Assembly (NCBI RefSeq): GCF_000621745.1 | Contig: NZ_JHXK01000021.1 | Span: forward strand, 85,760 to 149,759 | Source: Clostridium beijerinckii HUN142 | GTDB taxonomy: Bacteria; Bacillota; Clostridia; Clostridiales; Clostridiaceae | DNA length: 64,000 nt | Reading direction: 5' to 3' | Shown: in pieces, positions 34,815 to 43,813 of the stretch | Layout: the number at the start of each line of letters is the position of its first letter | Numbering within the stretch: position 1 is the first letter of the stretch | Translations under genes and position numbers: made by a program | Notes under the pieces: generated by a model | Databases searched by the model: none | What the model was told of the DNA's origin: nothing | Seen by the model: only the letters and a program-made list of their open reading frames with translations

Positions 34815-35861
34815 ATGAGCATATTAAAAAAGCTTCTTTTATTGACCCTTTTTATTTTTTTATTAGATACTTTTAAAATTAATACATATGCCACTCCAAA
34901 TACTAATAACCAAAGTCCAGTTAAAATAGCAGTATTTTTGCTTGATACTGATGAACTGTTTCTCTCCTACTTTTCAGAAAGCCTAAGAAATATCCAAAAA
35001 GAAAATGTAAATAAAGTTGAATTTACTTTATTTGATTCAAACAGAAATCAAGGCACTGAAAATGATAATATTACTAAAGCACTTGATCAAGGTTTTGATC
35101 TTTTTGTAATAGAACCAGTCACTTTTAAAGTAGAAGAGTTAAGAAATATTTTTGACATGATAAACCAAAGGAATGTTCCATTTATATTATTAACATCACC
35201 AAGCAGACAAGTATCAAATTTTGTTAAAGAATATCCTAGGACTGTCATTATAGGTGGCGATGATGAACAATCTGGCATTATGCAAGGCAAACTCCTCATT
35301 AACGAGTGGAATTCCAATAAAACATATATTGACCATAATAAAGATAACATAATGCAGTATGTGCTACTAAAAGGACTTTCAAGTGATCCTGCAACTAGCA
35401 TCAGAAGTAAATATCCAATACAAACACTTAATGAAGCAGGAATAAAGACTCAAGAACTTTTCTCTAATTCTTGTAATTGGGATAAAAATTGTGCAAGAGA
35501 CACTATAGAATCAATTATCTTAACGCAGAACGGTAAAACTGAAGTAATAATTGCAAATAGTGATGACATGGCAGTTGGTGCTGTTGAAGCGCTCCAAAAG
35601 TACGGATATAATACAGGAAACAAATCAAAATATATTCCCGTTGTTGGGGTTGGCGGATTACCAGAGGCTACTGAATTGATAAAACAAGGTTCTATGACAG
35701 GGACTGTTATACAAAATCCTGCTGATTATGCAAACGCAGTTTACTCCATAGGAATGAACATTGTTTCTGGAAAAACCCCTCTTATTGGAACAAATTATAA
35801 ATTTGATGATACAGGTAATACAGTTAGGATTCCTTACAAAGAATATTCTAAACAATCATAG
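34815..35861 (+). CDS. MglB-like binding protein, orphan, most diverged copy (2 of 3)
   Basis: 348 residues. Signal peptide (LLLLTLFIFLLDTFKINTYA) without a lipobox. The fold and order follow MglB: VKIAVFLLDTDELFLSYFSE, GDDEQSGIMQGKLLINEWNS, TEVIIANSDDMAVGAVEALQ and TGTVIQNPADYANAVYSIGM. The ligand contacts are strongly changed: N91 is Thr (FILLTSP), N211 is Ser (IANSDD), and D236 is Gly (VGVGGLPE); only the W183-like CNWDK, the R158-like Arg and N256-like Asn stay. Hexose binding as in MglB is therefore doubtful. No transporter genes adjoin. GGAGG precedes the ATG. Confidence 0.85.
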   Translation: MSILKKLLLLTLFIFLLDTFKINTYATPNTNNQSPVKIAVFLLDTDELFLSYFSESLRNIQKENVNKVEFTLFDSNRNQGTENDNITKALDQGFDLFVIEPVTFKVEELRNIFDMINQRNVPFILLTSPSRQVSNFVKEYPRTVIIGGDDEQSGIMQGKLLINEWNSNKTYIDHNKDNIMQYVLLKGLSSDPATSIRSKYPIQTLNEAGIKTQELFSNSCNWDKNCARDTIESIILTQNGKTEVIIANSDDMAVGAVEALQKYGYNTGNKSKYIPVVGVGGLPEATELIKQGSMTGTVIQNPADYANAVYSIGMNIVSGKTPLIGTNYKFDDTGNTVRIPYKEYSKQS

Positions 35862-36028
35862 ATACTTTTTTAACATGAATAACTTTTTTCATTACTTTTC
35901 CTATAAATAAGTAACTTATTCTTTTAAAGTAAAGTTATATTTTTCTGAATTTAATGATTATATATAATTATTTTGGTCCATAATTATAGTAGACATGAAT
36001 TACTATTCTCCTAATATTATATATAAGA

Positions 36029-36062
36029 TAAGGCAGCTTTTTAAATTGCTGCCTTATTTATG
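36029..36062 (+). terminator. Terminator of the binding protein gene at 34815
   Basis: AAGGCAGC / GCTGCCTT stem followed by ATTTATG, 170 bp after the stop. Confidence 0.75.
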
Positions 36063-36230
36063 TTCTTATAATTAAATTTAAAAAATCCATATATGGTAAC
36101 ATCCTCTTTAACTTTTGTTCTTAATAGATTTATTAAAGTTTGTTAAATTAATTTTTAAAGTTAGTTATTTATTTCTTATTCATTTAATAATATATCTATG
36201 AGCAAACATTTTCAATCCTTTAATATACTT

Positions 36231-36271
36231 AACAAAGAGAAACTATATCTCGCTTTTAGTTCCTCTTTGTT
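36231..36271. repeat. Inverted repeat in the 35862-36447 gap
   Basis: AACAAAGAG-AACT / AGTT-CTCTTTGTT with a 13-base loop and no T-run. Nothing else is visible in this gap besides the terminator at 36029. It could be an operator or structured RNA. Confidence 0.45.
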
Positions 36272-36447
36272 ATCTAACTAATTAAGTTTTTACACTCTTT
36301 TACTTCCAATTTTCCTATTACCCATATTATGTAATAGAAACAATAATAAATTTGTTTCATCTAAAAGAAAAATAAATGGAGAAGTTATAAACTAAAACCC
36401 AACAAACAAGATATGAGATATAAATTTAATTTCATCATTAACTAATC

Positions 36448-37233
36448 TCATTGATTTTTATAATTATCATCCCATTCGTTTGTTGTTAAATAAGAAGAAT
36501 CAACTGATTTTAGATATTTATCAATTTTATCTGTATCTAGTTCCCCTTTTATGACATTATAATAGTTATCATTAATAATTAAAGGACTTACAAATGTTAT
36601 ACGCATCACATCTTTATCATTTATATAAAAATGTGCAGAGTGTATATATCCATCTGAAGCTTCAACGTTTGTTGCCTTTTTAATAGTATAGCCATCTAAA
36701 TATCCCATGAATTCCTTAACTTTTTGTTTATCTTCTACTTTTATTGATTTACCCCCTCTTCCATCATAGAATACTATTTTTGTAACATCATCAAACTTTA
36801 TACCAGTTACACCACTTATCTTCTGAGATTCAGGGTCAGCATTTGTTGAAGTATTGATTGTACTACTATTATTTGTAGAGCTTGTATTAGTTATATTTCC
36901 AGTAGTGCTATCAGCATTCTGAATCCATGCCCCATTTAAATCTACTGAATAACCGCCGATTGTAGTACTTTTAGCCATAACACCACTATTATATAAATAA
37001 TACCATTTTCCTTGATATTGTACCCATCCTGTTTTCATATAACCATAGGTATCAAAATAATACCATTCTCCATTAATGCTTCTCCAACCTGTAGCATATC
37101 CAGTTCCTTCTGTATACCACCACCCAGCATTATCTTGTTTCCAATCAGCCCATGCTTTAACTGGCGCTACTGCTAAAACGCTTGTAAATACTAAACCAAT
37201 TGTAATTAATCTTTTTAGATCTTGTTTTTTCAT
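36448..37233 (-). CDS. Secreted cell-wall-binding repeat protein
   Basis: 261 residues from ATG 37233 (GGGGGTGATAAA upstream); the frame to 37275 is not supported. Signal peptide (ITIGLVFTSVLAVAPVKAWA), then two to three choline/cell-wall-binding repeats with the WxxxxxGWWYxxGxGxxxTGW pattern: NAGWWYTEGTGYATGWRSIN and GEWYYFDTYGYMKTGWVQYQ. A Ser/Thr/Asn-rich linker (about 130-150) leads to a C-terminal domain of about 110 residues (KIVFYDGRGGKSIKVEDKQK) with no known enzymatic motif. It probably attaches to teichoic acid or glycan at the wall. Confidence 0.85.
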   Translation of the reverse strand: MKKQDLKRLITIGLVFTSVLAVAPVKAWADWKQDNAGWWYTEGTGYATGWRSINGEWYYFDTYGYMKTGWVQYQGKWYYLYNSGVMAKSTTIGGYSVDLNGAWIQNADSTTGNITNTSSTNNSSTINTSTNADPESQKISGVTGIKFDDVTKIVFYDGRGGKSIKVEDKQKVKEFMGYLDGYTIKKATNVEASDGYIHSAHFYINDKDVMRITFVSPLIINDNYYNVIKGELDTDKIDKYLKSVDSSYLTTNEWDDNYKNQ

Positions 37234-37419
37234 TTTATCACCCCCTATTTTTTTATATTTACTAATCCTCATCAACTGATTCCAGTATAGTATTAAAATC
37301 CTAATGCTAATAAGTCTTTCTATTTTAATTGCTTGAAGTGTTATAATTATAACTAAAAAAAATTAATTCAACCTTAATCTTAGATTATAATTATCTTAAA
37401 TCACATTTTTATCAATCTA

Positions 37420-37460
37420 TAAAAGTGCCATAAAATCACTTTGAAAAATATGGCACTTAG
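37420..37460 (-). terminator. Terminator of the acetyltransferase gene at 37535
   Basis: Perfect AAGTGCCATA / TATGGCACTT stem with TTTT on the minus strand. Confidence 0.8.
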
Positions 37461-37534
37461 AAATTTCATTTTATTTACTTGAAATTTAATATTCTATATT
37501 AATGTATACACATACTCATATAAAACCTTATGGA

Positions 37535-37963
37535 CTATTTTTCTTCAAATGACATTATATACTCAATTTCTTTTGTATCATCATTTACATGTTCATCTAT
37601 AACTTTGAAATTGTTCTTTTTATAAAAATTTACTGCAGTTTTGTTCTTTGTAAATACATGCAATGTAAGATAAGAATATTTAGATTTGCAATACTCTATA
37701 AGCTTCTTGCCCACACCTTCTCTTTGATATTCTTCTTTTACAAAAAGTCCAGCTATATAATTTTGTTCTACAATTCCTATAAATCCTTTTATAACATTAT
37801 TTTCTTCAAATATATAAATATCTGCTGACGGAAGCATTTGTTTAACTAATTCAAAATTATCCTTCCAATATTCCCTAGGAATAAAATCATGTGCCTCTAT
37901 ATTTGTATTAAGCCAGATCTCCATTACCTTATCTAAGTTATCTATTTTAAAATCTTTAATCAT
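37535..37963 (-). CDS. GNAT-family N-acetyltransferase (YiaC/RimI-like)
   Basis: 142 residues. Starts IKDFKIDNLDKVMEIWLNTN, then GLFVKEEYQREGVGKKLIEY (CoA-binding, about 72-91), LTLHVFTKNKTAVNFYKKNN and FKVIDEHVNDDTKEIEYIMS. This is the PhnO/YiaC-like short GNAT form, seen to acetylate small amines or a protein lysine. Substrate unknown. Confidence 0.87.
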   Translation of the reverse strand: MIKDFKIDNLDKVMEIWLNTNIEAHDFIPREYWKDNFELVKQMLPSADIYIFEENNVIKGFIGIVEQNYIAGLFVKEEYQREGVGKKLIEYCKSKYSYLTLHVFTKNKTAVNFYKKNNFKVIDEHVNDDTKEIEYIMSFEEK

Positions 37964-38037
37964 TTTCTTCTCCTTATTTCTTATCTCTCTAAATTACTAA
38001 TCAAGTTATATTAATAAGCTTCTTATTTGTTATAAAT

Positions 38038-38325
38038 TTAAGTTTTTTTCTTTTTCTTACGTATCCTTATACTACTTTGATCATTATTCATCCCTGTCTT
38101 TTCTATTAACTTAGTACCAAATGCGGCAACCTCTTGAACATCTATTACAGTCATACAACCGGTTTTTAACTCTTTTAATTCAAAACTTCCTCTCATCCCC
38201 TGCTGCTTTGCATTCCTTATAAGTTCTCTTAATTTTAATATATTTTCTTCTGTTGGTTCTTCATCTGTTACAGGCGTAAAATATCCAATATACCCACTTT
38301 TGAATACTATTTTTATTTCTAACAT
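38038..38325 (-). CDS. Hypothetical cytoplasmic protein with basic tail
   Basis: 95 residues from ATG 38325 (AGAGG 9 bp upstream); the frame to 38373 precedes this site. Two halves: MLEIKIVFKSGYIGYFTPVT / ENILKLRELIRNAKQQGMRG, and FELKELKTGCMTVIDVQEVA, ending in a very basic RIRKKKKKT tail that may touch nucleic acid or membrane. I do not recognise it. Isolated. Confidence 0.55.
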   Translation of the reverse strand: MLEIKIVFKSGYIGYFTPVTDEEPTEENILKLRELIRNAKQQGMRGSFELKELKTGCMTVIDVQEVAAFGTKLIEKTGMNNDQSSIRIRKKKKKT

Positions 38326-38541
38326 CTTTTTAGACCTCTTAAAATTAAACTTACTATCTTTATATATATTCATTAATAAAGTCCATACATGTCATTATTT
38401 CAATATTTTTATAATTGAAATACTTAAATATTTTATAAAGCCAACAGCTTGTACTACTAATTTACAACAACCAACTATATAGGTTCCTTAATTAAACTAT
38501 AGATGAATTTTATTTTTAAGTGCACTAATTATCATAATTAC

Positions 38542-38736
38542 TTATATCTTGCCTTTAATAAATTTTCTAATTAGAGCATCTCCAATTAAAATTAGTGGCA
38601 CTGCTATACAGAGATATTCCCACAATTTTAAATCTAAATCATCTTTTATAACCATTGCAATCAACAAACTAATAGCCCACCAAATACACTGAATGGCTTT
38701 TAGTGTTCCATTAGAAAAACTAGGCTTCTTAAACAT
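38542..38736 (-). CDS. Small two-helix membrane protein
   Basis: 64 residues: AIQCIWWAISLLIAMVIKDD, then LDLKLWEYLCIAVPLILIGD, ending LIRKFIKGKI. AAGGAG precedes the start. Related in layout to the 60-residue protein at 40301, but no clear sequence match. A GACACTGCA / TGTGGTGTT hairpin is at about 38889-38922 upstream. Confidence 0.55.
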   Translation of the reverse strand: MFKKPSFSNGTLKAIQCIWWAISLLIAMVIKDDLDLKLWEYLCIAVPLILIGDALIRKFIKGKI

Positions 38737-39078
38737 GGAAAACTCCTTTCTTACTTACTAAAAGACAAACTTCTCATTTTTATATAACTTTACATTTACC
38801 ATAACAAATTAATTATACCACATTATCCAATCAATTCCATAAAATTACAGACAAGTAAATCCATTTTAATTATGTAGATTTAATATAAAAACACCACAAA
38901 ATCATTAGATATTGCAGTGTCAATTTATATATAATTTCTAAATAACCCATTCTTAAATATTAGTTTAAAACCTATTCCTTATGCACCTTAAAGAATTGTC
39001 AGCTTACTATTATACTTTGTATACATAATCTTATAAACTAGGAATTTTATTAATCAGAAATTTCCTAGTTAAATCTCT

Positions 39079-40128
39079 TTAAGCAACATATTCATAGTAT
39101 GGCAAACGGACAGCAACTTTTGTATCATCAAACTTATATTTAGTATCATAAAGTGGATCTCTACCTTCAAATACATTCATACCTATTGCATAAATAGCTT
39201 TTGCCATTTCAGATGGATCTTGCATAACAGATCCTGCCATAAAACCTTTTTTAATTAATTCTTGTGCCTCTGCTGTAGCATCAATTCCAACAACAACTAT
39301 TGTTTTATTTTTCTCTCCTAAATTGTGTCCATATTTTTGCAGTGCTTCAACAGCTCCTATCGCCATCTCATCATTGTTTGCAATTATTGCCTCAATATTC
39401 TTATCATATTGTAGAAGTAGTGAACTAATATTTGTTCTAGCTAAGTCCCTTTGCCAATCAGCAGCCTTCAATGCAATCTGCTCAGTTTTTATTCCTGCTT
39501 TATTTATTGTTCCAATAGAAAATTCCGTTCTTTCCCGTGCCTCTATACTTCCATGTTCTCCCTCCAACACAACATACTGCAAAACTCCATTATTATTTTT
39601 ATCTATAAGATCTCTATTCTTGTTCCATATATCAACAATAACTTTTCCTTGCATCTCTCCAGCTTCTTTAGCATTTGTTCCGACGTAATAAGCTTTCCCA
39701 TAAGATTTAAGTACATCAACAGATACTGGTTCTCTATTAAAAAAAATTATAGGGATATTTTTCGACTTAAATCTCTCAATAACATCCTGTGCAGCCTTCG
39801 TATCAACTAAATTTACCATTATGATATCCGCACTATTACTAGCCAAATTACTTAATACTTCATCTTGTGTGGATTGATTACCTTTTCCATCATAAAATCT
39901 AAAAACTACTTTCCCTTCATTTTGCTTTTGAATTTCTTCTAAGTTTTCCCTGACTAAAGAGACATATTTATCCTTGAAATTATATAGTACTACATCTACC
40001 ATTACGGCTCTCTGCCGTAATCCGTTTGTTCCTGCGCTAACTCTTTTAGTATCACATACTGATACCTCCATAGCAAACATCATGAATATAATTTCTAGGA
40101 TTGCTAATATTCTCTTTGATAACTTCAT
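39079..40128 (-). CDS. MglB-like galactose/glucose-binding protein, orphan, least diverged copy (3 of 3)
   Basis: 349 residues. The hydrophobic N-terminus (ILAILEIIFMMFAMEVSVCD) contains a Cys but no lipobox consensus. Of the three copies it keeps most MglB contacts: D14-like in NFKDKYV, N91 in FFNREPV, R158 in EARERT, W183 in ADWQRDLAR, N211 in IANNDEMAIGAVEALQKYG, D236 in GIDATAEAQE. H152 is Ser, N256 is Asp. So it may still bind a hexose. No permease or ATPase gene is adjacent, so if it works in uptake it must share components elsewhere; a role as sensor co-receptor is equally open. A stem AACTAGGAA / TTCCTAGTT at 39036-39070 can terminate it. Confidence 0.87.
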   Translation of the reverse strand: MKLSKRILAILEIIFMMFAMEVSVCDTKRVSAGTNGLRQRAVMVDVVLYNFKDKYVSLVRENLEEIQKQNEGKVVFRFYDGKGNQSTQDEVLSNLASNSADIIMVNLVDTKAAQDVIERFKSKNIPIIFFNREPVSVDVLKSYGKAYYVGTNAKEAGEMQGKVIVDIWNKNRDLIDKNNNGVLQYVVLEGEHGSIEARERTEFSIGTINKAGIKTEQIALKAADWQRDLARTNISSLLLQYDKNIEAIIANNDEMAIGAVEALQKYGHNLGEKNKTIVVVGIDATAEAQELIKKGFMAGSVMQDPSEMAKAIYAIGMNVFEGRDPLYDTKYKFDDTKVAVRLPYYEYVA

Positions 40129-40300
40129 TTTAAATCCTCTCTTTCACTTTTGTTTAACATTATTGTTATCATTAGTGAAAGAAAATATTTATTTTAACTT
40201 TTATTCATATTAAATTTTATCAAAGACTTTATAAAACAAACCAGTTAAATTATATGCCCTACTATATGATAAACTGATTTTCATATCATTTTATTATGTA

Positions 40301-40483
40301 TCACTTACTTTTGCTTGATTTACTATCTTTTAAATACTTAGTTCTACTTAATCCGACATAGTATAATCCTAAAAGAATAAAAGTACCTCCTCTTAAATAA
40401 CTTTTATCACTTAAACTCATTATACCTGAAACTATAAAACTAATGCTTGCAAATAACATCAATTGCCATGTTTTTATGCTCAA
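40301..40483 (-). CDS. Small two-helix membrane protein
   Basis: 60 residues: MSIKTWQLMLFASISFIVSG, then SYLRGGTFILLGLYYVGLSR, with a basic tail KDSKSSKSK. The start has GGGAGG. Not recognised; it lies between a binding protein gene and an acetyltransferase gene, each with separate signals. Confidence 0.55.
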   Translation of the reverse strand: MSIKTWQLMLFASISFIVSGIMSLSDKSYLRGGTFILLGLYYVGLSRTKYLKDSKSSKSK

Positions 40484-40530
40484 TTTTTTCTTCCTCCCTA
40501 TTAAAAATTTCTGCTGTATATACTTTATTA

Positions 40531-40980
40531 TTATACAATCTTCTTTTCAAAGCAAATTGCTTTTAAATTTCCATTATATTTTCCATAATTCTGTATTTGA
40601 TGATACCCTCTTTTTTTATAGAAGTTTACGGCCTGATCATTTATTAACCTAGTTTCAAGCCAAATAGCAGAGTAATCCATTTTCTTTGCCTGAAGCTCTA
40701 AATATGATAGTATTTCACCTCCAACGCCCATTGTCTTCACCTTTGCAAACATCCGCTTAACTTCCGCTACACTTTTATTAATACACCGTATTCCTCCGCA
40801 GCCTATGGCTTCTCCATTATCATTATATGCTACCACAAACAAAGAACGTGGGACACAGACATCCTCTTTGTTAAAAGAATTCTTTCCACTATCTCCAGTT
40901 ATATGTTCCAGTTCTTTGGACAATTCATCCATTAAACGTATAGAATCCGGATCGCTTGGGTCTTTTTCAATAATTCTCAT
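40531..40980 (-). CDS. GNAT-family N-acetyltransferase
   Basis: 149 residues from ATG 40980 (GGAGA 7 bp before); the ATG at 40995 overlaps this. MRIIEKDPSDPDSIRLMDEL, then GEAIGCGGIRCINKSVAEVK, RMFAKVKTMGVGGEILSYLE (CoA-binding) and WLETRLINDQAVNFYKKRGY. This is the GNAT branch with the EDPxxPD start, often found as an amino-acid acetyltransferase. Substrate unknown. Confidence 0.87.
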   Translation of the reverse strand: MRIIEKDPSDPDSIRLMDELSKELEHITGDSGKNSFNKEDVCVPRSLFVVAYNDNGEAIGCGGIRCINKSVAEVKRMFAKVKTMGVGGEILSYLELQAKKMDYSAIWLETRLINDQAVNFYKKRGYHQIQNYGKYNGNLKAICFEKKIV

Positions 40981-41323
40981 TGTTAATATCTCCATTCATA
41001 TAAAATAGAATTTATTTTTCAATAAAAAATCTCTCTAACAATAAATTTATAAGAATTGAATTATTTATTTTAAATGTTCTAGTAAATCTTTGGCTCACAG
41101 CAAAATTTTATATTATAATTCTTTTTTAATATACTATTAATAATTATTTATAAAACTTACTATCAATAATACCTATTTTATCTAGACATATATTCTAAAA
41201 ATTTTAATTCACCGAAGTTTATCCTAAACTATCAGATAATGCAAGTTAAATAATTTTATAAAGAATCAATTATATTATTTAAAACCTATATATGATAAAA
41301 TCATTGTGAAAGGTGGTTAAATA

Positions 41324-41806
41324 ATGATTGAATTTATAATGTCAAACTTAAATATTTTTATTCCCCTATTACTTATATTTTTGACAATTGATACTTTTCT
41401 GCTGGCTTATAAGGCTTGTTTAACATTCACTACAAACTTAAAAATCTCATATAACACTTCAAAAAGTTATTATAATAAAGATAGCAAAATAGCAATTATA
41501 AATTTAACTATAGAAAATAATTCATCTAATCCAATAGATATTATAAAAGTAAAATTAACTTCTGGTTTTAAATCATATTTAGCAACCTCTCCAAAGATAA
41601 AAGTTGCTTATAATAAAACCAAGTCTAAACCTATTGATTCAATAGTATTATTAGAAAATATTCTAAATAATACAAATATGCCTGCACATACTACTTTAAC
41701 TGGTTATGTTGTTTTTGAAAATGTTCAAGTAAGAAGTAATTCAAAAAATCATAATATAGTAGTAAAAACTTCTAATAAAGTTTTGAGAAAGAAAATTAAA
41801 CTATAA
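41324..41806 (+). CDS. Membrane-anchored hypothetical with beta-sandwich part
   Basis: 160 residues. An N-terminal membrane segment (LNIFIPLLLIFLTIDTFLLA) is followed by a beta-rich part (SKIAIINLTIENNSSNPIDI) like the immunoglobulin-type sandwiches of late-embryogenesis-like or BsuPI domains. ATG follows AAAGGTGG. Not recognised. Single gene on the plus strand between two minus-strand acetyltransferases. Confidence 0.6.
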   Translation: MIEFIMSNLNIFIPLLLIFLTIDTFLLAYKACLTFTTNLKISYNTSKSYYNKDSKIAIINLTIENNSSNPIDIIKVKLTSGFKSYLATSPKIKVAYNKTKSKPIDSIVLLENILNNTNMPAHTTLTGYVVFENVQVRSNSKNHNIVVKTSNKVLRKKIKL

Positions 41807-41917
41807 TGTTTTGTGCATATAGCATCATTTAAATTCTTATATGTATTAGAATCTTTATGTAATCCAAATCTATAAATAAATTTTCATATCCACGAAGATA
41901 ACCTTTAGGTTCATTTT

Positions 41918-42361
41918 CTATAGGTCTATTTTTAAATAAATCATATCAACAAGTTGTATTCCATTTTCAAAAATAGGATGGTCATAATTGTCTGTAAAAA
42001 AATTTTTAATTCTGTGTGATACACGAAATCCGCAGTTTTCATAAAATGGAATTGTCAGATTGCTATCGCCTGTCCCAACAATCATAGTTCTACATTTACC
42101 TTTATAATAGTCAAAAATGTATTCTATGAGTTTTTTACCATACCCTTTTCCTTGATATTTCTCATATGTAGCTATATTCTTTAATTCATATATCCTGCTA
42201 TCTTTTTTCACTACTACGCAAATACTTTTTAAATCATTATCATATAAAGCAAACATTTCTCCATTCTCTAAATATCTATCAATCATATCTTCTTGTTCGT
42301 CTGCTAGCAGTAATAAATTAAGAAATTGCTTTTTATTATTTAAGATTTTTTTAACTTCCAT
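41918..42361 (-). CDS. GNAT-family N-acetyltransferase
   Basis: 147 residues, starting at ATG 42361 (GGGAG 9 bp before); two earlier starts at 42367 and 42370 are too close to that site. [20 protein letters not shown], then [20 protein letters not shown] (CoA-binding), [20 protein letters not shown] and [20 protein letters not shown]. The last motif is typical of the YvbK-like branch. Substrate unknown. Confidence 0.87.
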   Translation of the reverse strand: MEVKKILNNKKQFLNLLLLADEQEDMIDRYLENGEMFALYDNDLKSICVVVKKDSRIYELKNIATYEKYQGKGYGKKLIEYIFDYYKGKCRTMIVGTGDSNLTIPFYENCGFRVSHRIKNFFTDNYDHPIFENGIQLVDMIYLKIDL

Positions 42362-42574
42362 TTCCATCAACTCCCATACAATACAACTTCTCTTTTTTCT
42401 GATCGATTTTTAATTAAATAAATTATAGCATATTTGGTAAACCTAATATTATTTGATTTTAAAATCTCTATTTTTACTAACCATAATTTTTTAGCGATTA
42501 GCTTTGTCCAAATTTTAATCACACAAATTACCAATTAATAATTTGAATAATTAAATTGTAATTTCACATACTAA

Positions 42575-42725
42575 ATATTGAAGTGATGATAATCTGAATT
42601 TTATTTTAATCTATTAATTAACAGCTTCCATCGTAAAGATGGCCAGCTCTAATAATTAAGAAACAAATATCCTAAATGAACACAATTTAAATCTCCAAAG
42701 CTCTCAACACGAGAGCTTTTTTACT
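42575..42725 (+). other. Structured leader with terminator ahead of the secreted gene at 42786
   Basis: A long imperfect hairpin (TTAATTAACAGCTTCCATC / GATGGCCAGCT..TAATTAAG with a GTAAA loop) is followed by AAAGCTCTC / GAGAGCTTT and TTTTTT at 42697-42722, only about 60 bp before the secreted gene. No plus-strand gene ends nearby. It may be an attenuator leader for 42786 or a short RNA. The rest of the gap 42362-42785 is featureless. Confidence 0.5.
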
Positions 42726-42785
42726 GTCTAGAAAAGTATAATTTTTTTTACTAAAATTTAAAATGATGAAGTGAGGCTAAAACAA

Positions 42786-43103
42786 ATGAAACCAAAATTT
42801 TTTTTCACAACTCTTTTGATAATAACAATATCTATGATGCAAAGCACAAAAGCAATTTTTGAATCAAATACATATAAAGAAGGCGTATATGATATTACAG
42901 ATACGCCGCAAGTTAAAGCCACAGCTATGCTTACAACACCAGATGCGATTGCAAGCTTAATAATATTTGATCCTAATGGTAATGAAATCTTTTATAAAAA
43001 GTTTTATACTGTAAACGAACCTATAAATTTAGGCGCTATTTTAGATGATGATCGTATTGCTGTGATTGGAAAAGGTGAAATAGCAATTACTATTCATCAA
43101 TAG
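42786..43103 (+). CDS. Small secreted protein, diverged member 2 of the family
   Basis: 105 residues from ATG 42786 (GAGG 9 bp before; GTG at 42771 is inside the ribosome site). A signal peptide (FFFTTLLIITISMMQSTKAI) is followed by KEGVYDITDTPQVKATAM, LIIFDPNGNEIFYKKFYTVN and AILDDDRIAVIGKGEIAITI. The order (EGxY..., FDxN, then IxIxGxGE at the end) matches 34251, 48347, 53777 and 54139, but identity is low. Own terminator at 43242. Confidence 0.65.
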   Translation: MKPKFFFTTLLIITISMMQSTKAIFESNTYKEGVYDITDTPQVKATAMLTTPDAIASLIIFDPNGNEIFYKKFYTVNEPINLGAILDDDRIAVIGKGEIAITIHQ

Positions 43104-43241
43104 ATATTTAGCTCTTAAATTCATTCAAATCATAATTATTATCTTATAGAAATAATAATTTCCTTATAATGAATATTTATTTCTTAACTTCACATAATAC
43201 TTTTGAAATAAATTATAATTTTCCCTTCATTGTAATCCATT

Positions 43242-43272
43242 TAGTGAGCCTCTTTTTTATAGAGGCTCACTA
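43242..43272. terminator. Bidirectional terminator
   Basis: TAGTGAGCCTCT / AGAGGCTCACTA, 12 bp perfect stem with T-rich loop and tail, between the plus-strand secreted gene and the minus-strand phosphoesterase remnant. Confidence 0.85.
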
Positions 43273-43310
43273 GCTATATATATTCTATTTTTCTATCCAA
43301 CCAGTATATC

Positions 43311-43727
43311 CTATCTAGCATTTAATATACACTTTTCATATTCATCAATAAAAGGAAATTTATTTTTTATGGATATATCAATAATTTCATTTACTGGATA
43401 TTCAATTCGTCTATTTATTAATTTAACTTCATTTTCTAAGAATTCTAATATACCATAAGATATTCTATTATCTCCATCAAGAGAATTTCCAACACTTCCA
43501 ACATTAAATATTTTTTTACCATCAATTTCGCCTATAAAAGAATTATGAGAATGACCGCATAAAATTAATTGTTCCTTCACTCCACTTATAGACTTTTTAA
43601 TATCTTCTTTATGTACAGTACCATCAATTGCTTCAACTATAGATTTTGGTGTTCCGTGAACGCAAAGTATTTCAATATTATTAAGTGTAATCGACGACTC
43701 TAGCGGTAAACTATCAGTTATTATATA
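43311..43727 (-). pseudogene. 5'-truncated metallophosphoesterase
   Basis: The frame reads back to about 43727 as ITDSLPLESSITLNNIEI, then LCVHGTPKSIVEAIDGTV, KEQLILCGHSHNSFIGEI (the GHSH metal motif), KIFNVGSVGNS and ends EKCILNAR. Upstream of 43727 the frame meets TAATAA stops. The N-terminal part with DxH and GDxxD/GNH metal motifs is missing. So it is a 139-codon fragment of a calcineurin-like (YfcE/MJ0936-like) phosphoesterase. A GTG at 43580 could start a still shorter piece, but neither would be active. Confidence 0.8.
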
Positions 43728-43784
43728 TTCTTATTATTGCACTCTTCGAACTTCAACCTAAAATTAGTATCATAATTTTAAATA

Positions 43785-43813
43785 TGAAAATAGCACCTAC
43801 ATTTGTGGTGCTT
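43785..43813 (-). terminator. Terminator overlapping the stop of the gene at 43812
   Basis: AGCACC / GGTGCT stem (with CAAATG loop) and minus-strand ATTTTCAT tail. Confidence 0.6.
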
